Assembly (NCBI GenBank): GCA_934757845.1
Contig: CAKVLQ010000002.1
Location: 1 to 64,000 of the forward strand
From: an uncultured Clostridia bacterium
GTDB lineage: Bacteria > Bacillota > Clostridia > Christensenellales > UBA1242
Direction of reading: 5' to 3'
Length of the DNA stretch: 64,000 nt
Shown here: one piece after another, positions 1-7,935 of the stretch
How the letters are laid out: each line of letters begins with the position of its first letter
How positions within the stretch are numbered: position 1 is the first letter of the stretch
The notes under the pieces: model-generated
Databases searched by the model: none
What the model was told of the DNA's origin: nothing
Seen by the model: only the letters and a program-made list of their open reading frames with translations
Made by a program: the position numbers and the translations under genes

Positions 1-90
1 TACAAATATAAAACTTACAAATATAAAACTTACAAATATAAAACTTACAAATATAAAACTTACAAATATAAAACTTACAAATATAAAACT
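1..90. repeat. 15-bp tandem repeat, 6 perfect copies
   Basis: The unit TACAAATATAAAACT is repeated head to tail six times without a mismatch, starting at the first base of the window, so the array probably continues to the left. The array ends at base 90 and simple AT-rich sequence follows. No reading frame uses it. It lies beyond the 3' end of folA and may be a variable-number repeat. Confidence 0.95.
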
Positions 91-190
91 TAAAAAATAT
101 TACTTTAAATAAAAGTGTTAAAAACTTAAACAATTAAATGAATAGTTTTGCATATAAAAATTGAAAAATAAATAAATTTCTTTTAAAAAT

Positions 191-220
191 AAAAAATCTC
201 CTAAAATTTTTTGGGAGATT
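191..220 (-). terminator. intrinsic terminator of the DUF4364-folA unit
   Basis: On the minus strand a 7-bp stem (AATCTCC/GGAGATT in plus-strand terms, 195-201 and 214-220) is followed by a run of six T. The folA stop codon overlaps the 3' arm of the stem. Confidence 0.8.
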
Positions 221-702
221 TGTTTTTATATTCAACAAACTTAAATTCAAGATTCTGTTCAATATAAATTTGACTTTCTGAAACTTTCTTCCAGTTTTTG
301 TTTTCATCTAAATTTGGGGCAAAAACGGTGGCTGGTTTTGAAGTGTTCACTTTTGTGCAAAATGCAAAATCACAGTAGGGGAGCATAAGATTATAAATGC
401 TTTCGCCACCAATAATAAAAATTTGGTTGGAATTATAATTTTTTAAAATGTTAAACAATTCGGTTTCGTTGTTGACAACAAAGGCATCTTTCAATTTTTA
501 TATTTTTAGTGGTTAATACAATGTTTGTGCGATTTTTTAAAGGCTTTTTGTCAGGAAGCGACATTAAGGTTTTATATCCCATAACAACAACATTATTGAG
601 AGTTTTTTGTTTAAAAAAAGCCAAATCTTGTTTTATATTAAACAACATTTGGTTGTCTTTTCCAATTCCAAAGTTTTTGTCTGCACAAAAAATCAAATTC
701 AT
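201..702 (-). pseudogene. folA: dihydrofolate reductase, broken by a +1 frameshift
   Basis: DHFR reduces dihydrofolate to tetrahydrofolate with NADPH in the cytoplasm. The N-terminal part, read from 702, shows the family pattern: CADKNFGIG, NQML, FK..T, VVMG.KT and SLP.KPL.NR.NIVLTT. The rest of the enzyme, including IFIIGGESIY, continues to the stop at 201 in the next frame. Skipping one A in the GAAAG at 488-492 joins the halves into about 166 residues, the normal DHFR length with nothing missing. The gene follows the DUF4364 gene directly: its AGGTG ribosome-binding site overlaps that gene's stop codon. The break may be a recent mutation, an assembly error, or (less likely) a recoding site. 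Nothing else in the gene has decayed. Confidence 0.85.
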
Positions 703-709
703 ATTTCAC

Positions 710-1276
710 CTATTTTTTATCGGTTGTGGGTTCTTTTTCACTTAAATTTTCATATAAACTTTCATAAATATAGGGTGCATTTTTCTTCCAAATTTTGCAA
801 GCATTAATGGCTTGGTTTCGAGTTGGGAGTTTAATTTTAATTTCAACAGTGTTAATTTCGTTTATGTCTTTTATTTTTAGTGTGGTTAAAAATGAATCAT
901 CATTAATTTTTATAAAATTTGAAACATATTCTTGCGAGCGTTTAAGTTCCATTCTGTTTTCTTTGCAAAAAGTTGCAATTTGGTCTCTTAATTCGGGTGA
1001 AATTTGCGTGTAAAAATGCTCTAAACAACTTCGCCCAAGTTCGGTTATCAAATATCTTTCTTCGCCATCAGCATCTTTTGTTTTTGAAATAAAATTCATT
1101 TCAATCAAACTTGGCAAAATATCAACAATTTCCATATAATTAAGCCAGTTGTTTCTGCTCCAACAAATTTCCATAATAGAATTTTCGGTTAGGGCAATTT
1201 CAATTTTGTCAAAAACATAAAGCAAAATAATTTTGCTTAACATTGTGTCGGGTCTGAAATTCATTATTTTTTCCAT
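710..1276 (-). CDS. DUF4364 family winged-helix protein
   Basis: The 188-residue product resembles the DUF4364 family, cytoplasmic winged-helix proteins known mainly from Clostridia and of unknown role, probably DNA binding. The N-terminal half (about residues 10-80) reads as a winged helix, with a YLITELGR wing-like segment near residue 75. The first ATG at 1276 has no ribosome-binding site but lies exactly 6 nt after an extended -10 box (TGTTAAAAT), so the message is probably leaderless. The in-frame ATG four codons later, preceded by GGAAAAAATA, is the alternative start. folA follows 8 bases after the stop. The family call rests on pattern recognition. Confidence 0.7.
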   Translation of the reverse strand: MEKIMNFRPDTMLSKIILLYVFDKIEIALTENSIMEICWSRNNWLNYMEIVDILPSLIEMNFISKTKDADGEERYLITELGRSCLEHFYTQISPELRDQIATFCKENRMELKRSQEYVSNFIKINDDSFLTTLKIKDINEINTVEIKIKLPTRNQAINACKIWKKNAPYIYESLYENLSEKEPTTDKK

Positions 1277-1282
1277 GCAAAT

Positions 1283-1291
1283 ATTTTAACA
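1283..1291 (-). promoter_or_regulatory. extended -10 promoter of the DUF4364 gene (leaderless)
   Basis: TGTTAAAAT on the minus strand. The -10 hexamer TAAAAT ends 6 nt before the ATG at 1276, which places the expected transcription start on the A of the start codon. Confidence 0.6.
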
Positions 1292-1319
1292 TAAAAAAAA
1301 ATAAAAGTCTATAAAACAA

Positions 1320-1347
1320 TTTACAAATTTTTAATTTATGTTATAAT
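1320..1347 (+). promoter_or_regulatory. sigma-A promoter of the gene at 1367
   Basis: TTTACA (1320-1325), a 16-bp spacer, then TATAAT (1342-1347) with an upstream TG giving an extended -10. It is divergent from the DUF4364 promoter 30 bases away. A ribosome-binding site, CAGGAG, precedes the ATG. Confidence 0.7.
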
Positions 1348-1366
1348 ATTAACAGGAGAATTTAAT

Positions 1367-2134
1367 ATGCAAAAAGTTACAAATGATGATTTGGTTAAGG
1401 TTTCAGAATTTATAAGCAGTGTTGATGGATTGATTAACGGCAAATTTATTTTGGCTGACATAAAAATTTCAAATATTTTAAAAATGATTGCTTCAAATCA
1501 AGCACTTTATGGCTACATTAAAAATTGCTTGATTGATTTTAGTTTTGACAAAGAACTTTCAAGGGCAGAAGTTAAAAACCGATTTAATAATGGTGAGTTC
1601 AAACTTCCAATGGAAAAAAGCAAAGTTGTTGCTTTCGTGTTTTGTTTGCTTGTTGAATGTGATGCAAAACGAATGGATTTTTATGGTTTTATAAATTCAA
1701 ATTTCAAAAGTGATAATAATGGCAGTGAATATGCAAACTTTGCACGAACTATTCTTGTTCCTTTCAAAGAAATTATTATAGACGAATTTTTGAACAAAGT
1801 TGAAGAAGATGAGCCTGAAAAAGAAGAAGTTGTTGAACCTGAAAAAGAAGAAATTAGTGTTGTTAATGATATTTTTTCAAAAATCAGTGAACATTTAACT
1901 GAAATGCAAGATAATATTTCAATAGACCGAAGAATAAAATCAAACGACAAAGAAAATTTGAATTATATTATTAAAAACACAATTTATAGTTTTAAATATA
2001 AAGATATAAACATTCTTAATGCTTTTATTAGCGTGCTTGATATTTTGGCTGACAAATATGCGGCATTAAGGCTTCCACTTAAAGATATAAAAAGTGATTT
2101 GCTTGAATATTATCAAAATCTTCAAAACAATTAA
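1367..2134 (+). CDS. conserved-looking protein of unknown function
   Basis: I do not recognise this 255-residue protein. It has no signal peptide or membrane segment and is predicted cytoplasmic and mostly helical. Two helical parts (about residues 1-143 and 165-255) are separated by an acidic low-complexity linker built from repeats of EPEKEE (about 146-162). The start has a good ribosome-binding site, an extended -10 promoter lies just upstream, and a strong terminator follows, so it is a single-gene transcription unit. It is divergent from the DUF4364 gene with which it shares the intergenic region; this is the only hint of shared regulation. Confidence 0.75.
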   Translation: MQKVTNDDLVKVSEFISSVDGLINGKFILADIKISNILKMIASNQALYGYIKNCLIDFSFDKELSRAEVKNRFNNGEFKLPMEKSKVVAFVFCLLVECDAKRMDFYGFINSNFKSDNNGSEYANFARTILVPFKEIIIDEFLNKVEEDEPEKEEVVEPEKEEISVVNDIFSKISEHLTEMQDNISIDRRIKSNDKENLNYIIKNTIYSFKYKDINILNAFISVLDILADKYAALRLPLKDIKSDLLEYYQNLQNN

Positions 2135-2242
2135 AAAAGTTATTTAATAAGATTTTAGAAAATAATTAAAAATTAATAGCAAAATAAGAAATAATTTAAA
2201 AAGTTAACTTATTAAGTTAAAAACAAAAAGTTAAAATATAAC

Positions 2243-2268
2243 AAAAAAAGTGCAAGGCACTTTTTTTT
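2243..2268 (+). terminator. intrinsic terminator after the gene at 1367
   Basis: A run of A, then GTGC AAG GCAC (2250-2260) and eight T. The A and T runs extend the stem. Confidence 0.85.
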
Positions 2269-2404
2269 ATTTCTTGTTTGATTTACATTTGATGTAAGTG
2301 TTAAAAATAAAATTAAATAAATTACAATAAACAAACATATTTTTTATATTAAAATTTGAAAGATTTTTAGTTTTTTTTGATATAACATAATCACTTTTAT
2401 ATAT

Positions 2405-3457
2405 TTAAAAAATAAATAAAGAAACCAAATAGGCAAGGGCTAGTGAAATTAATCCATGGCAAAATTTTTGAAAAATAAAAACTTTTTTGTTAACATTTGT
2501 TTTGTCCAAAAATGTTATTGATTGCAACAAAATGCTGATGCCGGAAAAACTTATCAAAAAACTTGATAAACAAAATGCAAGTTTCAAATTTGGTGATTTG
2601 CTTAAGATGCTAATGCCTTTTGTAATTTCAAATAACCCAGCACAAAACCCTTGTGATTCTGTGGCATTTAGTCCCAAAATCTCAAACAATTTTGTTAGAG
2701 GATAAAGCAAATTATAGTCTAATAAAATTTGAATAAAAACATAAAAAATTATAATAAATCCACCAACAACCAAAACACTTCTTATTGATGAATACATACA
2801 ATCGTCTAAACTGAAACTATTGTTTTTTATGGTAACATTATTTTGGCGTATGTTGTTTGTATTAATTTTTTGATTATTTTGTTTATTTTTTTTAAACTTT
2901 TTGATATGCCCAAAAATAATTCCATTAATAACAGATGAAATTAGATGTATGACAAAAAGCAATATACCAATTTTTTGACTTAAAAAAAATCCAACTCCAA
3001 CACTTCCAATAACAAAAAGTGGTCCGCTTGTTGAGCAAAAGGATAAAATTTTTTGTGCATCAACAGATGTTATTATTCCTTTATCATAAAATTCACTTGT
3101 AAGTTTTGCACCAACTGGATAGCCTGAAATTACACTCATAAAAAAAATATAAAAACTGATTGGTGGCGTTTTGAAAAGAAATTTTGAAACGAAGTTAAAT
3201 TTGTTGCAAATTGTTAAAATAAAATCAAAATTGGAAAGTAATTTTGTTACAAATAAAAAGGGAAGAAGTGTGGGTAAAATTTTTGTTCCATAAAGCAAAA
3301 TTCCTTGAATAGCAACATTGATATAATGTGCGGAATTTTTTATAAAAAAAATTGAAACAAAAACCAAAATTAAACTTAAAAATATTTGCTTTTTATTTCT
3401 ATTCAAAAAGTTTAAAAATTTATTGTTTTTTTTGATTTTTAATATTTCAATTTTCAC
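2405..3457 (-). CDS. ylbJ: YlbJ-like sporulation integral membrane protein
   Basis: The 350-residue polytopic membrane protein has about eight hydrophobic segments after a short basic N-terminus. It carries the nucleoside-recognition (gate) pattern of the YlbJ family: SGYPVGAKL near residue 110, followed by FCSTSGPLFVIGSVGVGFF near 140, where the second conserved block is expected. In Bacillus subtilis YlbJ is made in sporulation under sigma-E and is needed for normal spores; its transported substrate is unknown. It lies 15 bases downstream of tmcAL on the same strand, matching the ylbM-ylbJ proximity seen in Firmicutes. It is the best hint in the window that the lineage sporulates or descends from spore formers. 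Confidence 0.8.
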   Translation of the reverse strand: MKIEILKIKKNNKFLNFLNRNKKQIFLSLILVFVSIFFIKNSAHYINVAIQGILLYGTKILPTLLPFLFVTKLLSNFDFILTICNKFNFVSKFLFKTPPISFYIFFMSVISGYPVGAKLTSEFYDKGIITSVDAQKILSFCSTSGPLFVIGSVGVGFFLSQKIGILLFVIHLISSVINGIIFGHIKKFKKNKQNNQKINTNNIRQNNVTIKNNSFSLDDCMYSSIRSVLVVGGFIIIFYVFIQILLDYNLLYPLTKLFEILGLNATESQGFCAGLFEITKGISILSKSPNLKLAFCLSSFLISFSGISILLQSITFLDKTNVNKKVFIFQKFCHGLISLALAYLVSLFIF

Positions 3458-3472
3458 AAAATAATATATGCT

Positions 3473-4804
3473 TTAATTTTCCATTTTATTATATAAATCA
3501 TTTTCATACAAATGAGTGCTATAAATTAAATTATAAACAATATTTGCATTATTTTCTATTTCAAAAAGTTTTTTATTAAAGTTGTCAAATGTTTTTTTGT
3601 CTGCATCTAATTTTCGCAAAATAAGGTTTTTAGTGTTAATTTTGCCTAAAATTTCATGTTTTTTAGGGTTAATTGCAAGTATTTTAACTAAAATATTATT
3701 TTTTATGGTATATAATTTTTCGATTGTTTTTTTGTCAATATCAAGCAAAACATTTAAGATGATGCTGTTAATTTTGTTTTGCTTATATCGCTTGGTTTGC
3801 AAAGATGTGTAAAATTCGTCAAATGAATTTGTTGTTTGTGATTGGTTTTTAAGTTTGTTTTCAAGCCCTTCACAAACTCCATAAATTGATTTTAAATAAC
3901 TTAAATTTGACGACTTAATTTTGTATAGAATTAGCATTTTTAAGTTTAGCGGAATTTGATAATTTTTGTTAAAATTTTCAGTTAAAATTTCTTTGCTATT
4001 TTTGTCAATTTTTTGATTAAAATATTGCTCTGATTTTTCTAAATTTTTGGCATTATTTTTTTGCAAGTTTTCTTCAAAGAATTTAACCAAATTTTGTGGC
4101 AAAAATTTTTTGATTTCACAAAGTTTGTTTTCAAAAATTTTGTTTCTTAAACTTGTTGCACTTGCAAAGTTATTATCAATATTAATTGAATTATAGTCAT
4201 TTTTTCGATAAATAAAAATTGGTTTTATTTTGCTGTTTGTTTTAATTAATGCTTTTATATATTCTAGTGCCAAAACATTGTTAGGTCTATCCAAAATTTT
4301 AATAATATCATCTTGCAAAGATTTGTCAAAAAATTGTGGATTTTCTTTTAGTGTTTTAATATAAGCGTTGTTGTGTGCTAGGCCTGATTTTAAATTTTGT
4401 TTAAGAAGGCTTTTAAATTCTTCTGGCTCGCTATGCATAAAATTTGAAAGTGTATAAAAAGCCTTTTGATTTAAAGTTTCAACCCCAAAAGCAAGATAGT
4501 TGACGGTTTTTAGATTGTTCAAAATTTTTATTGCAGAAAGAGCAAAAACTTCGGCGTTGTTTGTGCAAAAAGCGGTGGGTAAATTAAGCATCAAATCAAA
4601 GCCATTATGCACCGCAATTTTGGCACGCAAATATTTGTTTAAAATGCAAGGTTCGCTTCGCTGTGAAAAATTTCCGCTCATTATGCCAACCATATAGGTT
4701 GCATTTGTTTGCTTTTTTGCTTGCTCTATTAAATATGTGTGCCCCGTATGCATGGGGTTAAGTTCGCAAATAATTGCGGTTATAATTAGTTTTTGCTTTT
4801 TCAT
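3473..4804 (-). CDS. tmcAL: tRNA(Met) cytidine acetate ligase
   Basis: TmcAL (YlbM) activates acetate with ATP and acetylates the wobble cytidine of elongator tRNA-Met (ac4C34), improving AUG/AUA discrimination. The 443-residue protein has the nucleotidyltransferase signature near the N-terminus: CELNPMHTGH (with the HxGH motif), then MSGNFSQRSEPCILNK and GFDLMLNLP, all hallmarks of the family. The length is close to the usual 400-plus residues. The start has a TTTTCC-complement ribosome-binding site (GGAAAAG) just upstream on the minus strand. ylbJ follows. The acetate substrate is linked to acetate kinase, encoded divergently next door, although that link is only positional. Confidence 0.88.
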   Translation of the reverse strand: MKKQKLIITAIICELNPMHTGHTYLIEQAKKQTNATYMVGIMSGNFSQRSEPCILNKYLRAKIAVHNGFDLMLNLPTAFCTNNAEVFALSAIKILNNLKTVNYLAFGVETLNQKAFYTLSNFMHSEPEEFKSLLKQNLKSGLAHNNAYIKTLKENPQFFDKSLQDDIIKILDRPNNVLALEYIKALIKTNSKIKPIFIYRKNDYNSINIDNNFASATSLRNKIFENKLCEIKKFLPQNLVKFFEENLQKNNAKNLEKSEQYFNQKIDKNSKEILTENFNKNYQIPLNLKMLILYKIKSSNLSYLKSIYGVCEGLENKLKNQSQTTNSFDEFYTSLQTKRYKQNKINSIILNVLLDIDKKTIEKLYTIKNNILVKILAINPKKHEILGKINTKNLILRKLDADKKTFDNFNKKLFEIENNANIVYNLIYSTHLYENDLYNKMEN

Positions 4805-4914
4805 AACTTTTCCTTTTTTTGTTAAAAACTTTTCTAATTTGATTTTAATTTAAGCAAATCTTTTCAATATTTTATATCAAAATTAAAAAAAATCAAACTA
4901 ACTTTTTAATTTAC

Positions 4915-4943
4915 TTGCAAAACTACAAAAAAAATTATATACT
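4915..4943 (+). promoter_or_regulatory. sigma-A promoter of ackA
   Basis: TTGCAA (4915-4920), a 17-bp spacer and TATACT (4938-4943). A ribosome-binding site, AAAGGAG, lies about 11 bases before the ATG. Confidence 0.8.
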
Positions 4944-4973
4944 AAAAAATGTTTTAAAGGAGAAAATTATTGT

Positions 4974-6164
4974 ATGAAAATTTTAGTTATTAACTGTGGA
5001 AGTTCAAGTTTGAAATATCAACTTTTGAATATGCAAGACGAAAGCGTTATTGCAAAAGGTCTTGTTGAAAGAATTAATTTGGAAGGCTCAAAACTAACTC
5101 ACAAAGCAAATGGAAAAGTTTATGAATTTTGTGAACCAATAAAAAATCATGCGGTTGCAATAAAAATGGTTTTGAATTGTTTGACCGATGCGGAAATGGG
5201 AGTTATTAAAGATATTGGTGAAATAAATGCTTTTGGACACCGATTTTTGCATGGTGGCGAAATTTGCGAACCAAGAATTGTGAACGAACAATTAATGGAA
5301 TATCTTAAACAAAACACCGATTTGGCACCACTTCATGTTCCAGCAAATATAATTGGAATTGAAGCGTGCGAAAGCGTTGCTCCAAACATTCCAAATGTTG
5401 TTGTGTTTGACACAGCGTTTCATCAAACAATGCCAAAAAAGGCATATATGTATGCAATTCCTCAACATTTTTACACAGAATATAAAATTAGAAAATATGG
5501 TTTTCATGGCATGAGCCATCAATATGTTAGCGAAGAAGCAGCAAAAATGCTTAACAAACCACTTGAAAACACAAAAATTATAACTTGTCATATTGGAAAT
5601 GGTGCAAGTTTGGCAGCCGTTTTGGGTGGAAAAAGTGTTGACACAACCATGGGCTTCACTCCACTTGCGGGCGTTATGATGGGCACAAGAAGTGGTGATA
5701 TTGACCCTTCTGTTTTGGAATTTATTATGAAAAAAACAGGTTGGGATATTAATGAAACAACAAGTTTCTTGAACAAACAATGTGGATTGCTTGGAATAAG
5801 CGGTTTTTCAAGTGATAGCCGAGATATTGAAAAACAACTTAAAACAAACGAAAACGCAAGGCTTGCAATGGACATGATGTGCTATACTATCACAAAAAAT
5901 ATCGCAAGTTTTGCAGGCGTTTTGAATGGTGTTGATGCTATAGTGTTCACAGCAGGAATTGGTGAAAATTCTCCAGAATTAAGAGAAGAAGTTTTAAGCA
6001 CATTAACTTATCTTGGACTTGAACTTGACAAAGAAGTTAACAACGCAACAATTCGTAAAGATGCAACCGAAATTTCAACCAAAAACAGCAAAGTTAAAGT
6101 TTTTGTTATTCCAACAAATGAAGAACTTGTTATTGCAAGAGAAACTGAAAAATTGGTTAAATAG
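4974..6164 (+). CDS. ackA: acetate kinase
   Basis: Acetate kinase interconverts acetyl phosphate plus ADP with acetate plus ATP, the ATP-yielding last step of acetate fermentation. The 396-residue protein is full length and begins with the family's NCGSSSLKYQL phosphate-binding block. GHRFLHGGE (about residue 85), VFDTAFHQTMP (about 145), KYGFHGMSHQYV (about 175), CHIGNGAS (about 205) and the C-terminal FTAGIGENS (about 320) are all present. The phosphotransacetylase gene pta, its usual partner, is not adjacent. The gene has its own promoter and terminator, so it is monocistronic. Confidence 0.97.
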   Translation: MKILVINCGSSSLKYQLLNMQDESVIAKGLVERINLEGSKLTHKANGKVYEFCEPIKNHAVAIKMVLNCLTDAEMGVIKDIGEINAFGHRFLHGGEICEPRIVNEQLMEYLKQNTDLAPLHVPANIIGIEACESVAPNIPNVVVFDTAFHQTMPKKAYMYAIPQHFYTEYKIRKYGFHGMSHQYVSEEAAKMLNKPLENTKIITCHIGNGASLAAVLGGKSVDTTMGFTPLAGVMMGTRSGDIDPSVLEFIMKKTGWDINETTSFLNKQCGLLGISGFSSDSRDIEKQLKTNENARLAMDMMCYTITKNIASFAGVLNGVDAIVFTAGIGENSPELREEVLSTLTYLGLELDKEVNNATIRKDATEISTKNSKVKVFVIPTNEELVIARETEKLVK

Positions 6165-6180
6165 TTTTTTAAATAATCAT

Positions 6181-6218
6181 AAAAAATGATTTTGTTTTAT
6201 AGCAAAGTCATTTTTTTT
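6181..6218 (+). terminator. intrinsic terminator of ackA
   Basis: AAAAAATGA (6181-6189) pairs with TCATTTTTT (6208 on), with an inner TTTG/CAAA stem and a T tract. Confidence 0.85.
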
Positions 6219-6405
6219 ATGTTAAATATCATAATTAAATAAATTTTTTAACATTTTTTAACATTTGTTTAAAAAAAATATTTTTGTTTAAAACATTTAT
6301 GTTTATATTCGCATTTAAAAATATATATTTCAACCTTTAACCCCCACCCATAATGATAAAAGGCAAAAAATAAAAAAGAAAACAAAAATAATTTTACAAA
6401 AACAC

Positions 6406-6436
6406 TTGACTTTTTCAATGGGGGGGGGGGTATACT
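6406..6436 (+). promoter_or_regulatory. promoter with an 11-G tract as spacer (possible phase-variation switch)
   Basis: TTGACT (6406-6411) and TATACT (6431-6436) are separated by 19 bp, of which 6420-6430 are eleven consecutive G. Nothing else in this AT-rich window has a comparable G run. The promoter points at the lipoprotein gene starting at 6529. Loss of two G would give the optimal 17-bp spacing. See findings. Confidence 0.7.
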
Positions 6437-6528
6437 TTTTTTAATAATAAAGTTTTTGCTTTCAATTTTGCAAAAAAAAGAGTGAAAATTTTGATTATAA
6501 AAAAACAAAAGAATTAAGGAGAAAGAAA

Positions 6529-7347
6529 ATGAAAAAAATAACAAAAATATTGTTAATGTTTGTGCTTATTATTTCATGTTTTGCAGGCGTTGTTGCATTT
6601 GCTGGTTGCAAAGAAAACAGCAAAACAATAACAAATATCGGGCTTTCAAAAGAAATTAAAACCGAATATAAACTTAATGAAAAACTAGACTTATTAGATG
6701 CAAAACTTGTTGTAACATTTAATGATGCAACTCAAAGTGTATTAATAATAACTAATGACATGATTTCAGGTTTTGACACAACAACTGCGGGGCAAAAAAC
6801 ATTAACAATAACCTATCAAGCAAAAGAAATTAAAGTAGACTATGTTGTTAAAGAAGACTTTAACACAATCATGTCAAAAACAACCCTAAATTTGCTAAAT
6901 GCAGATAAATTTGAAGCAAAAATGCAAAGGTATGACGTAAATAAAAGTTGGTATGATTATGTTAGCTATGTTAAAAATGGACAATATTTTAAAGAAAAAA
7001 GTCCAGATGTTAATTATTACGAAATGTATGACCTTGTTAATAATAAACACTATATTAGTGGCGAAGGTGAAACAGACACGGAATATAATAAATTTCAAAT
7101 TTATGGCTATGCACTAGGGTTGATTTATTCTGATAATGAAGACACGACTTTTACTGAAATTAGCACGGAAATTAGAGATGGAAAATATGTTGTAAAATAT
7201 GATTTTAAACAAGGTGAAAGTTCTGCAATGCAAGTTACAGCACAAATCAGTTTAGATTGCAAAGTTGAACAAATTTTGATTGAAAATTTTACTAAAATAA
7301 CTTATTCCTACACAGATGTTCCAGACCTAACATGGGATGCTGAATAA
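6529..7347 (+). CDS. putative lipoprotein with an N-terminal Ig-like domain
   Basis: The 272-residue protein starts with a basic n-region and a hydrophobic stretch. Two cysteines could serve for lipidation: C27 after FAG, and C17 after IIS; C27 fits better with the mature domain. About residues 35-95 form a bacterial Ig-like repeat (DAKLVVTF..., ending TAGQKTLTITY), common in Gram-positive surface proteins. The rest (about 100-272) is a Tyr-rich domain I do not recognise. It would be lipidated by Lgt and cleaved by LspA, both encoded in this window, and held on the outer face of the membrane. It has a good AAGGAG site, its own promoter containing the poly-G tract, and a terminator. Confidence 0.75.
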   Translation: MKKITKILLMFVLIISCFAGVVAFAGCKENSKTITNIGLSKEIKTEYKLNEKLDLLDAKLVVTFNDATQSVLIITNDMISGFDTTTAGQKTLTITYQAKEIKVDYVVKEDFNTIMSKTTLNLLNADKFEAKMQRYDVNKSWYDYVSYVKNGQYFKEKSPDVNYYEMYDLVNNKHYISGEGETDTEYNKFQIYGYALGLIYSDNEDTTFTEISTEIRDGKYVVKYDFKQGESSAMQVTAQISLDCKVEQILIENFTKITYSYTDVPDLTWDAE

Positions 7348-7360
7348 TTAAAAACAAAAT

Positions 7361-7383
7361 GCCACTAAATTAGTGGCTTTTTT
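7361..7383 (+). terminator. intrinsic terminator of the lipoprotein gene
   Basis: GCCACTAA/TTAGTGGC inverted repeat (7361-7377) followed by T6. Confidence 0.85.
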
Positions 7384-7514
7384 AATTTAAACAAAATGAT
7401 TTTTTTGTAAGTAGACACAAAGAAAAATTAATTTGTTAACGCATTAATAAAATACTAAAAATTTTGCCTAGAGATAGTGATTTATCACAAAAAAATAAAA
7501 ATTGTTAAAAATCA

Positions 7515-7543
7515 TTGACAAAATATTTTTTATGCTATATAAT
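7515..7543 (+). promoter_or_regulatory. consensus sigma-A promoter of rpmF
   Basis: Perfect TTGACA (7515-7520), 17-bp spacer, perfect TATAAT (7538-7543). Confidence 0.9.
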
Positions 7544-7582
7544 TTGCAAGTAAAAATTTGAAATTTATTAGAGAGGTGTGAT

Positions 7583-7777
7583 ATGGCTGTTCCAAAAGTT
7601 AAAGTTAGCAGAGCAAGACGAGATTCTAGAAAAGCAAACTGGAAAGTTGAAGCTCCTAGCGTTGTAAAATGCCCACATTGTCACGAATATACACTTCCAC
7701 ATAAGGCTTGCACAAAATGTGGTTACTATAAAGGTGAACAAGTTGTAGACATGAACAAAAAGAAAAAAGAAGATTAA
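7583..7777 (+). CDS. rpmF: 50S ribosomal protein L32
   Basis: The 64-residue L32 begins MAVPKVKVSRARRDSRKA and carries a CPHC...CTKC zinc ribbon (about residues 30-48), so it is the zinc-binding form. L32 is a late-assembling large-subunit protein. It sits just upstream of plsX, a pairing widespread in bacteria, but here a strong terminator lies between the two genes, so most rpmF transcripts should not reach plsX. It has a consensus promoter and a GAGAGGTG ribosome-binding site. Confidence 0.95.
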   Translation: MAVPKVKVSRARRDSRKANWKVEAPSVVKCPHCHEYTLPHKACTKCGYYKGEQVVDMNKKKKED

Positions 7778-7797
7778 TTTATCTTTAATTTATCAAA

Positions 7798-7826
7798 AAT
7801 TGTCAATCTCTTTGACAATTTTTTTT
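7798..7826 (+). terminator. intrinsic terminator of rpmF
   Basis: AATTGTCAA (7798-7806) and TTGACAATT (7812-7820) form a 9-bp stem with a 5-base loop, followed by more T. Confidence 0.88.
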
Positions 7827-7935
7827 ATTGAGTATATAATTGGTTTTGAATAGTTCTTTGTGGTGATAATAAAAATTATTAAAGCCATTGAAATAAACAA
7901 AAATTTAAGATAAATCTGATAATAAAGGAGCGAAT

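Noticed and set aside
5292..5780. Long open frame (162 codons) antisense to ackA
   Set aside because: It lies wholly inside a clear acetate kinase gene, is Cys/Phe/His/Asn-rich like a reverse-complement frame of AT-rich coding DNA, and has no ribosome-binding site.
6269..6544. Minus-strand open frame across the poly-G region, encoding a proline run
   Set aside because: It is the complement of A/T-rich intergenic sequence and the G tract. Its start lies inside the lipoprotein gene and it has no start signal.
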